From Oscillospiraceae bacterium (lineage in GTDB: Bacteria; Bacillota; Clostridia; Oscillospirales; Acutalibacteraceae), in NCBI GenBank assembly GCA_015066465.1, contig SVOI01000004.1:39416-103415 (forward strand): 64,000 nt of DNA, in the 5' to 3' direction. The number at the start of each line of letters is the position of its first letter. The stretch's first letter is position 1. Shown here piece by piece: positions 43,472-53,400 of this stretch. The notes under the pieces were generated by a model. It saw only the letters and a list, made by a program, of their open reading frames with translations. It searched no databases and was not told the DNA's origin. The translations under genes were made by a program, and so were the position numbers.

Positions 43472-44455
43472 TTATTTGTATTTCTCCTGTGCCTTTTCTA
43501 TATTTGTTTTTATTTTTTCTCTTAATTCAACAGGTTTTACCACTTCAACAAAATTCATATACTGCATAGCCCAGAATTCCATAGCGTTAGGGCTTGCGAC
43601 TAATTCAACTTTTACATATTCTTCGTCAAGTGGTGTGATTTTAATATCTTTACCAAACCAATCGACAATCTGGTCAACTATTCTTTCCTGTGCTTTAAGC
43701 TCAATTTTTTCGTGTTTATCGGTAAACATATACGGTAAAGCAGAAGAAAATTGTTTGTAATCAATTCCTCTTTCAAAACCCTCTACTGTGCGGATATCAG
43801 TAAGAGCCGCAGCCTCATTCAATCGCATATTACTGATTCTGTCTAATCTGTAATAGCCCATATTGTGCCATTTTTCGTTAAGTGCCATTAAGTAATAGCG
43901 TTGGTTATGTAAAATCAACTGGTATGGACTTGCCTTATGGAAAGCAGATTTATGAAGCTTTTTATCAGTTCCAAATTTATTATAATCAAATTCAATCTGA
44001 CATTTTCGTTCTATTGCTTCATCAATAAGCTCAATATTTAAAAACAACGCCTGGTTATCTGTTTTATTCCAGTCATTAACAGAATAAACATTTTTCACGT
44101 GTGAACGAAAATAAACATTTGACATATTGCAAAGCTTTTCTATAAGCTCTTTTGAATGCTTTGCGGTTATATGCTTACTTGAAAGCACACCGTCTATAAG
44201 CATACGAAGCTCACTGTCTTCAAAAGGTCTGTCGACTAAAAAACTGCCCTGTCTTGTAGATTCTATTTCATAACCTAATTCTTTTAAAAGTGAAATATTA
44301 CGGCTTATAGATTTTCGTTCAACTATAATTCCATAGTCACGCTCTAAAATTTCAATAATATCATTCTGCTTTAATGGATGATTGAAATCACTGTATTTCT
44401 CAAATATCTGCAATATTCTTATAAGTGCAGATTTTTTTGGTTCAAGGTCTGACAT
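43472..44455 (-). CDS. WYL-domain transcription regulator
   Basis: 327 residues from ATG 44455 (CAGGATGTG upstream); the longer frame lacks a site and crosses the promoter. The N-terminal winged HTH (ALIRILQIFEKYS...IVERKSISRNISLLKELG) is followed by the WYL domain (ASPYQLILHNQRYYLMALNE...YYRLDRISNM) and a C-terminal WCX-like part. Such regulators sense nucleic-acid ligands and control several anti-phage systems. Its own promoter carries the island's shared operator, which makes it the leading candidate for the regulon's regulator. Before the transposon inserted it lay directly upstream of the retron operon. Confidence 0.85.
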   Translation of the reverse strand: MSDLEPKKSALIRILQIFEKYSDFNHPLKQNDIIEILERDYGIIVERKSISRNISLLKELGYEIESTRQGSFLVDRPFEDSELRMLIDGVLSSKHITAKHSKELIEKLCNMSNVYFRSHVKNVYSVNDWNKTDNQALFLNIELIDEAIERKCQIEFDYNKFGTDKKLHKSAFHKASPYQLILHNQRYYLMALNEKWHNMGYYRLDRISNMRLNEAAALTDIRTVEGFERGIDYKQFSSALPYMFTDKHEKIELKAQERIVDQIVDWFGKDIKITPLDEEYVKVELVASPNAMEFWAMQYMNFVEVVKPVELREKIKTNIEKAQEKYK

Positions 44456-44474
44456 TATATCACATCCTGTAAAT

Positions 44475-44508
44475 ATTGTAACAATACCATTGTACCATAT
44501 TTGCACCA
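44475..44508 (-). promoter_or_regulatory. regulon promoter 12 (WYL regulator)
   Basis: Minus strand: GGTACA-N10-TACAAT with the standard spacing. The second half-site (GGTGCA) is in direct rather than inverted orientation, 5 bp upstream. It suggests autoregulation. Confidence 0.6.
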
Positions 44509-44947
44509 TAAAACAAGATGCAATATGCGACAAAAAGAGTGCATTGTTATTGTGCGAAATATTAAAAAATTCCACTCAATAATTATTTTCCACTATATGC
44601 CTTTAAGCATATTTAATACTTCTCTGTCACTTCGTTCGCAATTCCAGTGCTTAATAAGCAGTTCGTAATTATCTGAAATTCATTTTTTTATTTCGAAGTC
44701 CACATTTTCAGATATACTTATTTTTATATAACCCACTATCTTCAGTAGTAACCTTTACAACGTTATATCCGTTAAATACCATTTTTCCTAATATAGCCCC
44801 ATATCTTAACTTAATACAAATATACAAGAAAAGTTGGAATAAAAACGGTGCATTATTATAAAATCGTTTCTCCCTTTTCTTTGTTTTATGCGTATAAAAA
44901 AATTGCACCCTAAACAAATCAAATTTGATTCATTTAGGATGTTTAGA
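44509..44947. other. gene-free stretch
   Basis: AT-rich, with no gene having both a ribosome site and coding character. One palindrome (44908-44938, CCTAAA...AATCAAATTTGATT...TTTAGG) lies just before the MITE-like repeat and could be a terminator. Confidence 0.5.
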
Positions 44948-45227
44948 TTAGAGTGAGTGTATTCGAACCAAATATGCCTTAAATGTCCGATTTCACGCAC
45001 CTTTTGTATTTTTTTGCCTTGATATACACCAGTATAACTTCGTCAAAGAAAATCCAAAATGCACGTAAACTCGGACATTTCAGGTTCTGCGAAGTTTAAT
45101 ACTTGGCAATTTTTTCTGTAACAAGGCAAAACTCGCAGGAATACTGACGTATTTCAAGAGTTTTAACGATGTTACAGGGAAAAGTGACTGTATTAAACCA
45201 TATCTGGTTCGAACACACTCACTCTAA
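44948..45227. repeat. 280-bp MITE-like element
   Basis: Terminal inverted repeats of 29 bp match at 27 positions (TTAGAGTGAGTGT...TTCGAACCA...ATATG). Inside are further mirrored segments (AAATGTCCGA/TCGGACATTT) and a long stem-loop around 45117-45176 (CTGTAACA...TGTTACAG with AAAACTC/GAGTTTT). It has no coding capacity. Confidence 0.75.
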
Positions 45228-45409
45228 CCAAATTTTATCAATTTATAAAATTCAACTTAAAAACAACCCAATATTTTGACCACAATTTACTCCACATTTG
45301 GAACTGGAATATATGGAATTATCGGAATTTTTCTTGTGTTTTAGCATATATAATTAGAACAAAAACCACTATATGTAGTGGTTGGAATTATTGATAAATA
45401 AAAATCGGC

Positions 45410-45483
45410 GTTCGGGACCAGAAGGTCGGGTGTTCGCAAAGCGAACGCAAGGCAGAGCCTTGCGAATCACCTCACTCCGACCA
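45410..45483 (+). pseudogene. 3' tRNA-Pro fragment (right island boundary) with a 28-nt double-hairpin insert
   Basis: 45410-45436 plus 45465-45483 give 46 nt identical to the end of tRNA-Pro 3762-3807, including CCA. The 28 nt between them fall inside the T loop and form two hairpins with the flank: TTCGC-AAA-GCGAA and CGCAAGGC-AGA-GCCTTGCG. The 5' tRNA half is absent. It is best explained as the displaced tRNA end left by island integration and later hit by a small palindromic element. 45484-45665 holds no gene. Confidence 0.75.
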
Positions 45484-45665
45484 AAATGCAGTTGAAAATC
45501 AAGCATTTTCGACTGCTTTTATTTTATCTTAAAGTAACTTTAATATAATGTTTTTTCAATCGCTTCAAATATTTTTAGGTTGTTATAAGTATTCTTTTGT
45601 GATAGAATGAATTCACAACTCAATTTTATCAATCAAAACTCTGACTATAAAGCGAGATATTTATT

Positions 45666-47126
45666 ATGAAAGATAAAGCTTATTTTCTTACGAAAGCTCA
45701 GGAAAATTATCCTGAACTGAATTTTACAGTTCTCACTCCTGATATAACTGAATTCATCGCCACAAATGGTGACAGCGTACTTTTAGACCTGGGCGAGCAC
45801 GCAGTAGGACATTTCTCTTTCACCTTTGATAGAGTTAATATCTTCGTAGATTCACCCGTTCGTTTAAATATAAAATTTGGTGAAGATATCAGAGAGATTA
45901 ACGATGATTTTTCTCAATACAACGGTACACTTTCTAATACTTGGTTGCAAGAAGAAATAATTAACCTTGATTTTCCTCAAAATATAACTATGCCAAGAAG
46001 GTACGCTTGCAGATTCATTAAAATAACTGTAGAAAGAACCACAAGACCAATAAGACTTTCTGATTTTAGCTTCAAGGCTTCAACAAGCGCCGATATATCC
46101 GTGCTAAAACCTGCAAATACAACTGATGATTTATTAAAAAAAATTGACCGTGTTGCAACTAACACTCTTAAAGAATGTATGCAAACCTTCTTTGAAGATG
46201 GCCCTAAACGTGACCGCCGTCTTTGGATTGGTGACCTTCGTCTTGAGGCACTTACAAATTATTATACATTCAAAAACACAGATATTGTAAAAAGATGTTT
46301 ATATCTTTTTGCTGCCGGTGAATGTAATAATATCGGTTTTCTTCCATCTTTCGTTTACGAAACACCTTACTATCATTCAGGAGCAACACACATTGAAGAC
46401 TATGCACTTTTATATGTTGTTAGCGTATGCGATTATTATGAGCACACGGGCGATATTGATGTTTTAAATGACCTTTTAGAAATTTGCAAATCACAGCTTG
46501 AAAGCTTCAGCGCAACGCTGAATGAGAATTTGATTACAACAAAGCAGGATGGTTGGTTCGCTTTTATTGACTGGTGCCCCGGGCTCGAATGTCTTACTGC
46601 ATTACAAGGTGTATATCTTTACACTCTTGAGCGTTTTTCAGATGTTTTAAAAACAATCGGTGATAAAGACTACCAAAAATACTCTGCTCTCATTTCAAAG
46701 ATTCGCTCTGCTTGTAAAACGCTGTTTTATGATAAAAACGCCAATGCATTTATAAATGATTACGATAACAAACAGCTCAGCGTTCATTCTCAGGTCTGGA
46801 TGATTTTGGGCGGTGTAATAGAGGGAGAAGAAGCTAAAAAACTTCTTCTTTATTGCCTCCACAACAAAAATTTTAAACAACCTGTTACACCTTATATGCG
46901 CCACTATGTTATTGAAGCTATGCTAAAGCTTCAAATGAAAGCAGAAGCAATACAATATTTAAAAACATTCTGGGGCGGAATGGTAGAAATCGGTGTTGAT
47001 ACTTTCTGGGAGGCATATATTCCCAATGACCTTGAATTTTCACCATATAATGACAGAATGATAAACAGCCTATGTCATGCATGGAGCTGTACACCATCAT
47101 ATTTCATCCGAAAATATGGGTTATAA
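45666..47126 (+). CDS. GH78-like (alpha-L-rhamnosidase-type) protein
   Basis: 486 residues. A beta-sandwich N-terminal part (~1-145) precedes an (alpha/alpha)6 barrel with the rhamnosidase motif EDGPKRDRRLWIGDLRLEALTNYYTF near 178, and later TFWEAYIPND and SLCHAWSCTPSYF. Acidic residues for catalysis in GH78 lie in the first motif. It is about half the length of many GH78 enzymes, lacking extra N-terminal domains and a signal peptide, so it is cytoplasmic. The ribosome site is weak. The sugar specificity is inferred. First gene after the island. Confidence 0.75.
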   Translation: MKDKAYFLTKAQENYPELNFTVLTPDITEFIATNGDSVLLDLGEHAVGHFSFTFDRVNIFVDSPVRLNIKFGEDIREINDDFSQYNGTLSNTWLQEEIINLDFPQNITMPRRYACRFIKITVERTTRPIRLSDFSFKASTSADISVLKPANTTDDLLKKIDRVATNTLKECMQTFFEDGPKRDRRLWIGDLRLEALTNYYTFKNTDIVKRCLYLFAAGECNNIGFLPSFVYETPYYHSGATHIEDYALLYVVSVCDYYEHTGDIDVLNDLLEICKSQLESFSATLNENLITTKQDGWFAFIDWCPGLECLTALQGVYLYTLERFSDVLKTIGDKDYQKYSALISKIRSACKTLFYDKNANAFINDYDNKQLSVHSQVWMILGGVIEGEEAKKLLLYCLHNKNFKQPVTPYMRHYVIEAMLKLQMKAEAIQYLKTFWGGMVEIGVDTFWEAYIPNDLEFSPYNDRMINSLCHAWSCTPSYFIRKYGL

Positions 47127-47226
47127 TGCCAAAAGCTTTTTAGTAACAAATCAAAACATAAACTGTTGAAAATATTTGATAAATATGATATAATTTTAAC
47201 AATATGTATTTTTAGGGGTGCGAAAA

Positions 47227-48072
47227 ATGGCAAAATGGATTGATAATAAAACCGTAATTCTTACAGGTGCTTCAAGTGGTATTGGTAAAATGCTTGCTGA
47301 ACGCCTTATGAAAGAGCACAACTGCAAGGTTATAGGCATTGCAAGAAGCGAAAAGAAAATGCTTAACTTTGTTGAAGAGCTTGGCGATTATGCAAAGTTA
47401 TTTTCTTACAAGCTTTTCGACGTTTCAAGCTACGACAACTGGCAAGATTTTCACTCTTGGCTTATTGAAAACAACGTAAAGCCAGACGTTCTTATAAATA
47501 ACGCAGGTGTTCTCCCTCGTTTTGACAGACTTATGAACTACACAAAAGAAGAAATTGATGAGTCAATTAACATTGACTTTTATTCTGCGGCTTATTCTTC
47601 AAAAATTATGCTTCCACTTCTTATGGAAAGTGAAACTCCTGCAATTATAAACGTTGCATCTTCTGCGGCTCTTATGGCTCTTGGTGGTACTTCAATGTAC
47701 TCTGCAAGTAAAGCGGCTGTTAAAGGTCTTACTGAAGCTATGAGAGAAGAGCTCCGTGGCGAAGCATATATTGGTCTTGTTTGCCCAGGCTTTACAAAAA
47801 CAGATATTTTCAGAAATCAGGGTGAAACTAATGGTATGGACCTTATTAATATGGTTTCAACACCTTGCGACAAAGCAGTTAACAGAATTCTTAAAGGTAT
47901 TCTTAAAAAGAAATCTTACATAGTTGTAGGCTTTGACGGTAACGCTATGGGCAGATTTAACAGACTTATGCCAGTTCAAGGCTCAAGACTTTTCAGTTCT
48001 GTTATTAAAATGTTTAAAATTGACCTTTTCGCTTCTACATTTGGATATGAAAAGAAGAGCGAGAAGAAGTAA
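47227..48072 (+). CDS. short-chain dehydrogenase/reductase
   Basis: 281 residues from ATG 47227 (AGGGGTG upstream). Classical SDR: cofactor motif TGASSGIG, NNAG, catalytic Ser in INVASSAA and YSASK. The C-terminal ~60 residues are basic and hydrophobic, as in SDRs of lipid or cell-envelope metabolism. Substrate unknown. It lies in a short plus-strand series with the small XRE protein and the acyltransferase-like protein. Confidence 0.9.
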   Translation: MAKWIDNKTVILTGASSGIGKMLAERLMKEHNCKVIGIARSEKKMLNFVEELGDYAKLFSYKLFDVSSYDNWQDFHSWLIENNVKPDVLINNAGVLPRFDRLMNYTKEEIDESINIDFYSAAYSSKIMLPLLMESETPAIINVASSAALMALGGTSMYSASKAAVKGLTEAMREELRGEAYIGLVCPGFTKTDIFRNQGETNGMDLINMVSTPCDKAVNRILKGILKKKSYIVVGFDGNAMGRFNRLMPVQGSRLFSSVIKMFKIDLFASTFGYEKKSEKK

Positions 48073-48108
48073 GTATTAAATTGCTAACACTACTTATGAG
48101 GTACAATT

Positions 48109-48363
48109 ATGGACTACTCGGAACTTTATGTAAACCGTATTTTAACTCTCTGTAAGCAAAGGGGAATTACTGTAAATAAACTTGCAACAATGAGTGGTAT
48201 AAATCAATCTACTCTTGATAATATTGTAAGAGGTTTGACAAAAGACCCAAGAGCCAAAACACTTCATAAAATTGCAATAGCCTTTAATATGACATTAGCT
48301 GAATTTCTTGACTTCGATGAATTGAACAACTTCTCATTTGAAGATAATGATGACGAAGAATAA
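48109..48363 (+). CDS. small XRE-family regulator
   Basis: 84 residues, almost all one HTH domain: CKQRGITVNKLATMSGINQSTLDNIVRG then KTLHKIAIAFNMTLAEFLDF. Acidic tail. It starts 36 bp after the SDR gene with GAGGTAC in front. Likely DNA-binding; targets unknown. Confidence 0.85.
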   Translation: MDYSELYVNRILTLCKQRGITVNKLATMSGINQSTLDNIVRGLTKDPRAKTLHKIAIAFNMTLAEFLDFDELNNFSFEDNDDEE

Positions 48364-48501
48364 ATAATATTACAAAACAAACCTTATCATTTCGCATTTT
48401 TTGAGTTTTACAGAATTTGCGAAATGAGTTTTTGTTTATCTTGACTCAATTAAATAATCTATGTATAATTAAAACTACACATCAAAAAGGACGGTGAGAT
48501 T

Positions 48502-50232
48502 TTGGAAAAGAAAAATTTATTTTTCGGCAAGGATTTTTTAGAGCTTGACAATGCCGCAAAGGTATTCCCCGCTCAGAATACTAAACAATGGTCGAACGTT
48601 ATTCGTTATTCCATAAATCTCACAGTAGAAATCGACCCCCAGATTTTAGAAAAGGCGTTAAAGGATATTTTGCCACGCTTCCCTTCTATGTGTGTAAAAA
48701 TACGTCGTGGCGTTTTCTGGTATTACTTTGAGCACAATGACAAATTGCCTGTTATTCAGGAAGATGATTTTAAAAATCACTGTTTACCAATAAAATATTC
48801 TGAAAGCAACGACTTTTTATTTAAAATTTTCTATTTTAAAAATCGTCTTACTATCGAAGCCTTTCACGCTCTTACAGATGGTTTTGGTTGTGAGGTTTTT
48901 ATTAATACTCTTGCTGCACAATATTTAAGACTTTTGGGGCACAAAATTTCTTCTGGCGGTTCTGTTTTTGATATTACAGAAAAGCCTAAGGATAGTGAAT
49001 TAGAGGATTCATTTTTAAAAAATGCAACAAAAGGTGCAAAAGCTTCAAGAAGCAAACCTAATATTTATCACAGAAAAGGCGAAAAGCTCCCCGCTTTATG
49101 CTCTCACGTAACTTACGGATATATGCCGTTAGATAAAATTAAAGAACTCTGCAAAAAATATGAAGTAACCATTACGGAATTTTTTACAGCAATTCTTACA
49201 GAAATTTATATTGATTTTCAAAAAAGAGAAGAAAAAAAGCAAAAAGAAATAAGCATTCAGGTACCTGTTAATGCGAGAAATCAATTTAATTCAGAGACCT
49301 TGAGAAACTTTTCGCTTTGCTACAGTGTAAGAACCAACCCTACTTTAGGTGACTACACGTTCGAAGAAATTTTAAAACAAGTTGCACTTTATTTAAGATA
49401 TATAAATAACAAAAAGACTCTTGGGGCTATGTTTGCTTCAAACATTAAGCTTGAGGCTTTACCTATAATGAGAATTATTCCTCTTGTTATTAAGGATTTA
49501 GCAATTGGCGTTTCTTACGCTCTCACAGCAGAAACAACTACAACAGCACTTTTTTCAAACGTTGGCAAGGTAGATTTGCCAGAAGAAATGCTCCCTTTTG
49601 TAGAAAGCTGTATTCTTATGCCGGCGGCTGGTCTTCTTAATGGTGGCAGACTCGGTGCTGTTTCAGTTAAAAACATTTTAACTGTTGGTGTTGCTAACTG
49701 TTATGATGACACAGATTTTGAAAGAGCATTTTTCACAAAGCTTCAGAAAATGGGAATTCCAATTCAGTTTGAAACTAACTACGCTACAAAAAACAGTGAT
49801 GAGTTACTCGAACCACTCCCAGAACAAGAAATTATTGAATATCAGAAGAAAAAGCATTTAAAAACAATTTCTTCTTCAATACTTGCAGTTTTAAGTATTA
49901 TTTCTGTCATTCTTAATATTTTACTCACTCCAGAAACGCCGTGGTCGAGTTACGTTGTTACCACCTGTGGTGTTTTGTGGCTTCTTTCAATACAACCATT
50001 CATTTTAAGAATGTATTTGACAAAATTCCACAGCGTTATGGCTACGTTTGGTAGCATAACCCTCTTTACACTTTTAGCAGAAATAATAATGCAATTTTTA
50101 CCTCACAGCATAATTTTCGACTGCCTCAACACAACCATTGGCATTACGGCATTTATTTTATTCACAATGTCACTGGTGGCGAGTAAAAATAAAAGGTTCA
50201 GAGAATGGTGCAGGAAGAAATTTTATTTCTAA
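48502..50232 (+). CDS. condensation/alcohol-acetyltransferase-like protein with membrane tail
   Basis: 576 residues, TTG start 48502 after AAAGGACGGTGAG. The first ~430 residues have the chloramphenicol-acetyltransferase/condensation fold, with the HxxxDG motif as HALTDGFG near residue 120 and a late VPVNARNQF segment. The last ~120 residues hold about four membrane segments (DUF6320-like). It is probably an acyl-transferring enzyme at the membrane acting on lipid or glycan precursors, by family only. Confidence 0.7.
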   Translation: MEKKNLFFGKDFLELDNAAKVFPAQNTKQWSNVIRYSINLTVEIDPQILEKALKDILPRFPSMCVKIRRGVFWYYFEHNDKLPVIQEDDFKNHCLPIKYSESNDFLFKIFYFKNRLTIEAFHALTDGFGCEVFINTLAAQYLRLLGHKISSGGSVFDITEKPKDSELEDSFLKNATKGAKASRSKPNIYHRKGEKLPALCSHVTYGYMPLDKIKELCKKYEVTITEFFTAILTEIYIDFQKREEKKQKEISIQVPVNARNQFNSETLRNFSLCYSVRTNPTLGDYTFEEILKQVALYLRYINNKKTLGAMFASNIKLEALPIMRIIPLVIKDLAIGVSYALTAETTTTALFSNVGKVDLPEEMLPFVESCILMPAAGLLNGGRLGAVSVKNILTVGVANCYDDTDFERAFFTKLQKMGIPIQFETNYATKNSDELLEPLPEQEIIEYQKKKHLKTISSSILAVLSIISVILNILLTPETPWSSYVVTTCGVLWLLSIQPFILRMYLTKFHSVMATFGSITLFTLLAEIIMQFLPHSIIFDCLNTTIGITAFILFTMSLVASKNKRFREWCRKKFYF

Positions 50233-50239
50233 AGTGCTG

Positions 50240-50433
50240 AGTGCTGAGTGCAAAGTGCTGAGTTAATGGTCTGCGACGCTATTGTATTAAATATCAACAC
50301 AAACAAATATATCCTATCATTTTTAGTTGATACCAAAACCAACTTTAAATGATAGGATAAACTATTTTTTATTCACCAATAATTATAATCAAGCCGTAAG
50401 GCTTCCGAAACTCAGCACTTTGCACTCAGCACT
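50240..50433. repeat. ~194-bp palindromic element
   Basis: A perfect 25-bp inverted repeat (AGTGCTGAGTGCAAAGTGCT...) closes the element. Inside is TATCCTATCATTT/AAATGATAGGATA with a nested AGTTG/CAACT hairpin. It holds no reading frame and lies between a gene end and a terminator. Confidence 0.75.
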
Positions 50434-50441
50434 AAAAAATC

Positions 50442-50465
50442 CCCGACAGTCTTTCGACTATCGGG
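50442..50465. terminator. bidirectional terminator
   Basis: CCCGACAGTC-TTTC-GACTATCGGG with AAATTTTT on one side and GATTTTTTAG on the other. Confidence 0.8.
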
Positions 50466-50474
50466 AAATTTTTA

Positions 50475-53400
50475 TTATAACTTAACTTTATAGCACTTAA
50501 TCTCAAATGGATTAATTGTGAAAGAAAGCTTGTTGCCGTTTGCAATAGAAACTGCAACGTCATTTCTTTCAAGTAAGTCACATTCTGCAACAGATTTAAT
50601 TTCAGAGAAGAGCTCTGCAGTTACGTCAGTTCTTGAGCCTGCTTTTTCAACAAAACGGATAATGTAAGCATCTTCATCTTCACATTTTTTAACTGCTTCA
50701 AGAGTAACGTTTTTGCCGTCAACCTTAATGAATGAACCAGCTGTGTCGCCCTTAGCATCAGCCTTAATGTCAACTGCAACTGCAGGGTTATTCATTTCAA
50801 GACCACGAACTAATGTCTCTGCATTCTTCCAGTTACCACTATGTGGATAAATTGAATATGTGAAGTAGTGGTCACCACGGTCAGACATTGGGTCTGGATT
50901 CATAGGTGCTTTAAGAAGTGTGATAATCATTCTCTGCTTATCTACTTCGTAACCATACTTACAATCGTTAAGAATTGTGACACCGTAGTTGTCTTCTGAC
51001 ATATCAATAAAGTTATGAGCAGAAACCTCAAACTTAGCCTTGTCATAAGGGTTATGACGATAGTTAGAGCTTTCAATAGTTGCATAAGCAATATCTCTTG
51101 TAAACTTCTGTGCTTTAACGTCAACGTCGAAGCCAACCTTAAGAAGCTTTTCTTGCTCGTGCCAGCTAATGAATGTATCAAAGTCAATCTTGTCAAGCTC
51201 ATTATAAAGAATGATATTCTGCTTAAGGAGTGACTTATTGATATTCTTTTCAATAGAAACTACTGTGAACACATCGCCTTCTGAAACTGCAACAACTTTA
51301 CCCGCTTCTGTGTCAAATTCTCTGTCAACGTAAGAAGCAACAATATCCCAAGCGTCATACTTACCTGGAAGGTCTTCATAAAGGCGGAATACGTTACCTT
51401 TGCCACTGAGAACTTCACGATTGTTTTTCTTATCGAAAATAGATGTAAGCTCTGCTGAACTGTCAAGAACTACCTTGAAGTTATCATTTTGGACTGCACC
51501 GCTGAATGCAACTGTTTTTGCTTCTGCAACCTTTGCATCTTTTGTATAGAATACCTTGTAGCCTACTGCAGGAATATCCTTTGCAATAAATACAAGTACC
51601 TTTGTACCATCAAGCTTTGTGTAGCTTTGAGTTGGAACCTTGTTGCCGTCTGCATCATAAATTTCAACGTCTTTATATGGAAGCTCAATCTTGCTTGTTG
51701 CAGCTGTGCCGAGTGAATTGAAGAGTGCAAATGGCTTACCATATTTTTCGCTACCGTCAACGTTACCAGCTAATACGTCTAATGCTTCGCTTCTTACGCT
51801 TTCACCGATTTTAATAATATCTTCATAAATAGCGCAGAGGTCACCGAATACTTCTGTAATATGTGAGCCAGGAAGTGAATCGTGGAACTGATTTGTTAAA
51901 ATCATCTGCCAGCCTTCGTTGAGCTTTTCGAGTGGATATTTGTAACCGTATTTCATAGCGATACTTGCGAACATCTCTGCTTGTCTGTAAAGGTTTTCGC
52001 AATATCTGTTATATTTTTTAAGAAGTGCTTTAGTTGTGTGAACACCACGGTGCTCTTCTAAGTAAAGCTCATCCTTCCATGTAGGAATGTTAGTTTCAGT
52101 AGCATTCGCTTTCATACGAGCTAAAGAATCTTCAATTTTACTTACTTGTGTCTTTGGAAGACCTGGGAAGTTTTTATAACGTTTTACGTATTCGAGCATT
52201 TCGGTATCAACACCGCCACCGCCGTCACCCCAGCCGTAGCAATACATTGATTCGCCGATTGTTTCTTTATCTGTATATTTTTTCCAGTTAACTTTGAGTG
52301 AGTCTGCTTCAACAGTACCAATAAAGTGTGTTGGTGGAACAATTGAGAATACCTTTGAGCCGTCTGGGCCTTCCCACCAGAATGTGTTGTACTGCCAAGG
52401 GTTTGTATCATTCCAGATACCCATTTTATGAGTAACGAAATATTCAACGCCAGCTTTTTTGAGAATCTGTGGCATAGCGTAGCCGTTACCAAATACGTCT
52501 GGTACCCAGCAGGTTTTTGGTGTGATGCCAAATTCTTTTTCAGCAAAGCGTACACCGTGAAGAAGCTGACGAACGAAAGATTCACCAGAAACCAAGTTAC
52601 AGTCTGGTTCAACCCACATAGCGCCGATGTATTCCCATCTTCCCTCTTTAATTCTGTCTTGAACCTGTCTGTAAAGAGATGGGTATCTCTTTGCCATTTC
52701 AATATATGTAGGTGCTGTACTCTGTGAGAAAATGAAGTCAGGATATTGCTCCATAAGACGAAGCATTGTAGCGTGAGTTCTGCCTAACTTTCTTATATAT
52801 TCTTTATAAGCCCACATAAATACAATATCAAGGTGAGAGTTACCAACTAAAGCTAAGTTACCCTCTGATTTGTAGTTAGGGTTATTATAAACCTTATCTT
52901 TAAGAACCTTTTGTGCTTTTAAAAGACCCGCCTTGAATTCTTCACCATCAAGGTCAAAGTTAACAAAAGTAAATGCTTCTTTTAATGCTGCTCTTATGAG
53001 CTCTTGTAAACCAGTATCGTGAACAGGCATAAAGAGTGCATTGAACACTGCTTTAAAATCCCAATAAATTTCTTCAATAACAGGGTCAACAACACCAATA
53101 AATGAGCAAGAAAGTGTTTTAACTGTTGATTCGTTTGAGTGCCATACATAGTAAGACTCAATATCAACATCGTAGTGCTCGTCACCCTTTGCGCAATCTG
53201 TAAGTAAAACAGAGTTTCTGAATGGGTCAAGACCCTGATAAGGCTCACCATTAAGAGTTAAAAGTGAGTCACCGCCGAAATATACATTAAGAGTAACCTT
53301 TTTACCCTTGAAACGAGCTGGCATATCAAATGAATTTTTAAAGAATGCGCTCCAACCGTTATTACCCCAACGGTCACCAACGTTTAATTCTTTCCATTCA

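Noticed and set aside
44708-45000. Short minus-strand frames in the gap after the WYL gene
   Set aside because: No ribosome site or family; they overlap the MITE-like repeat.
50942-53251. Long antisense frames inside the GH38 gene
   Set aside because: They lie opposite strong GH38 coding motifs and lack ribosome sites.
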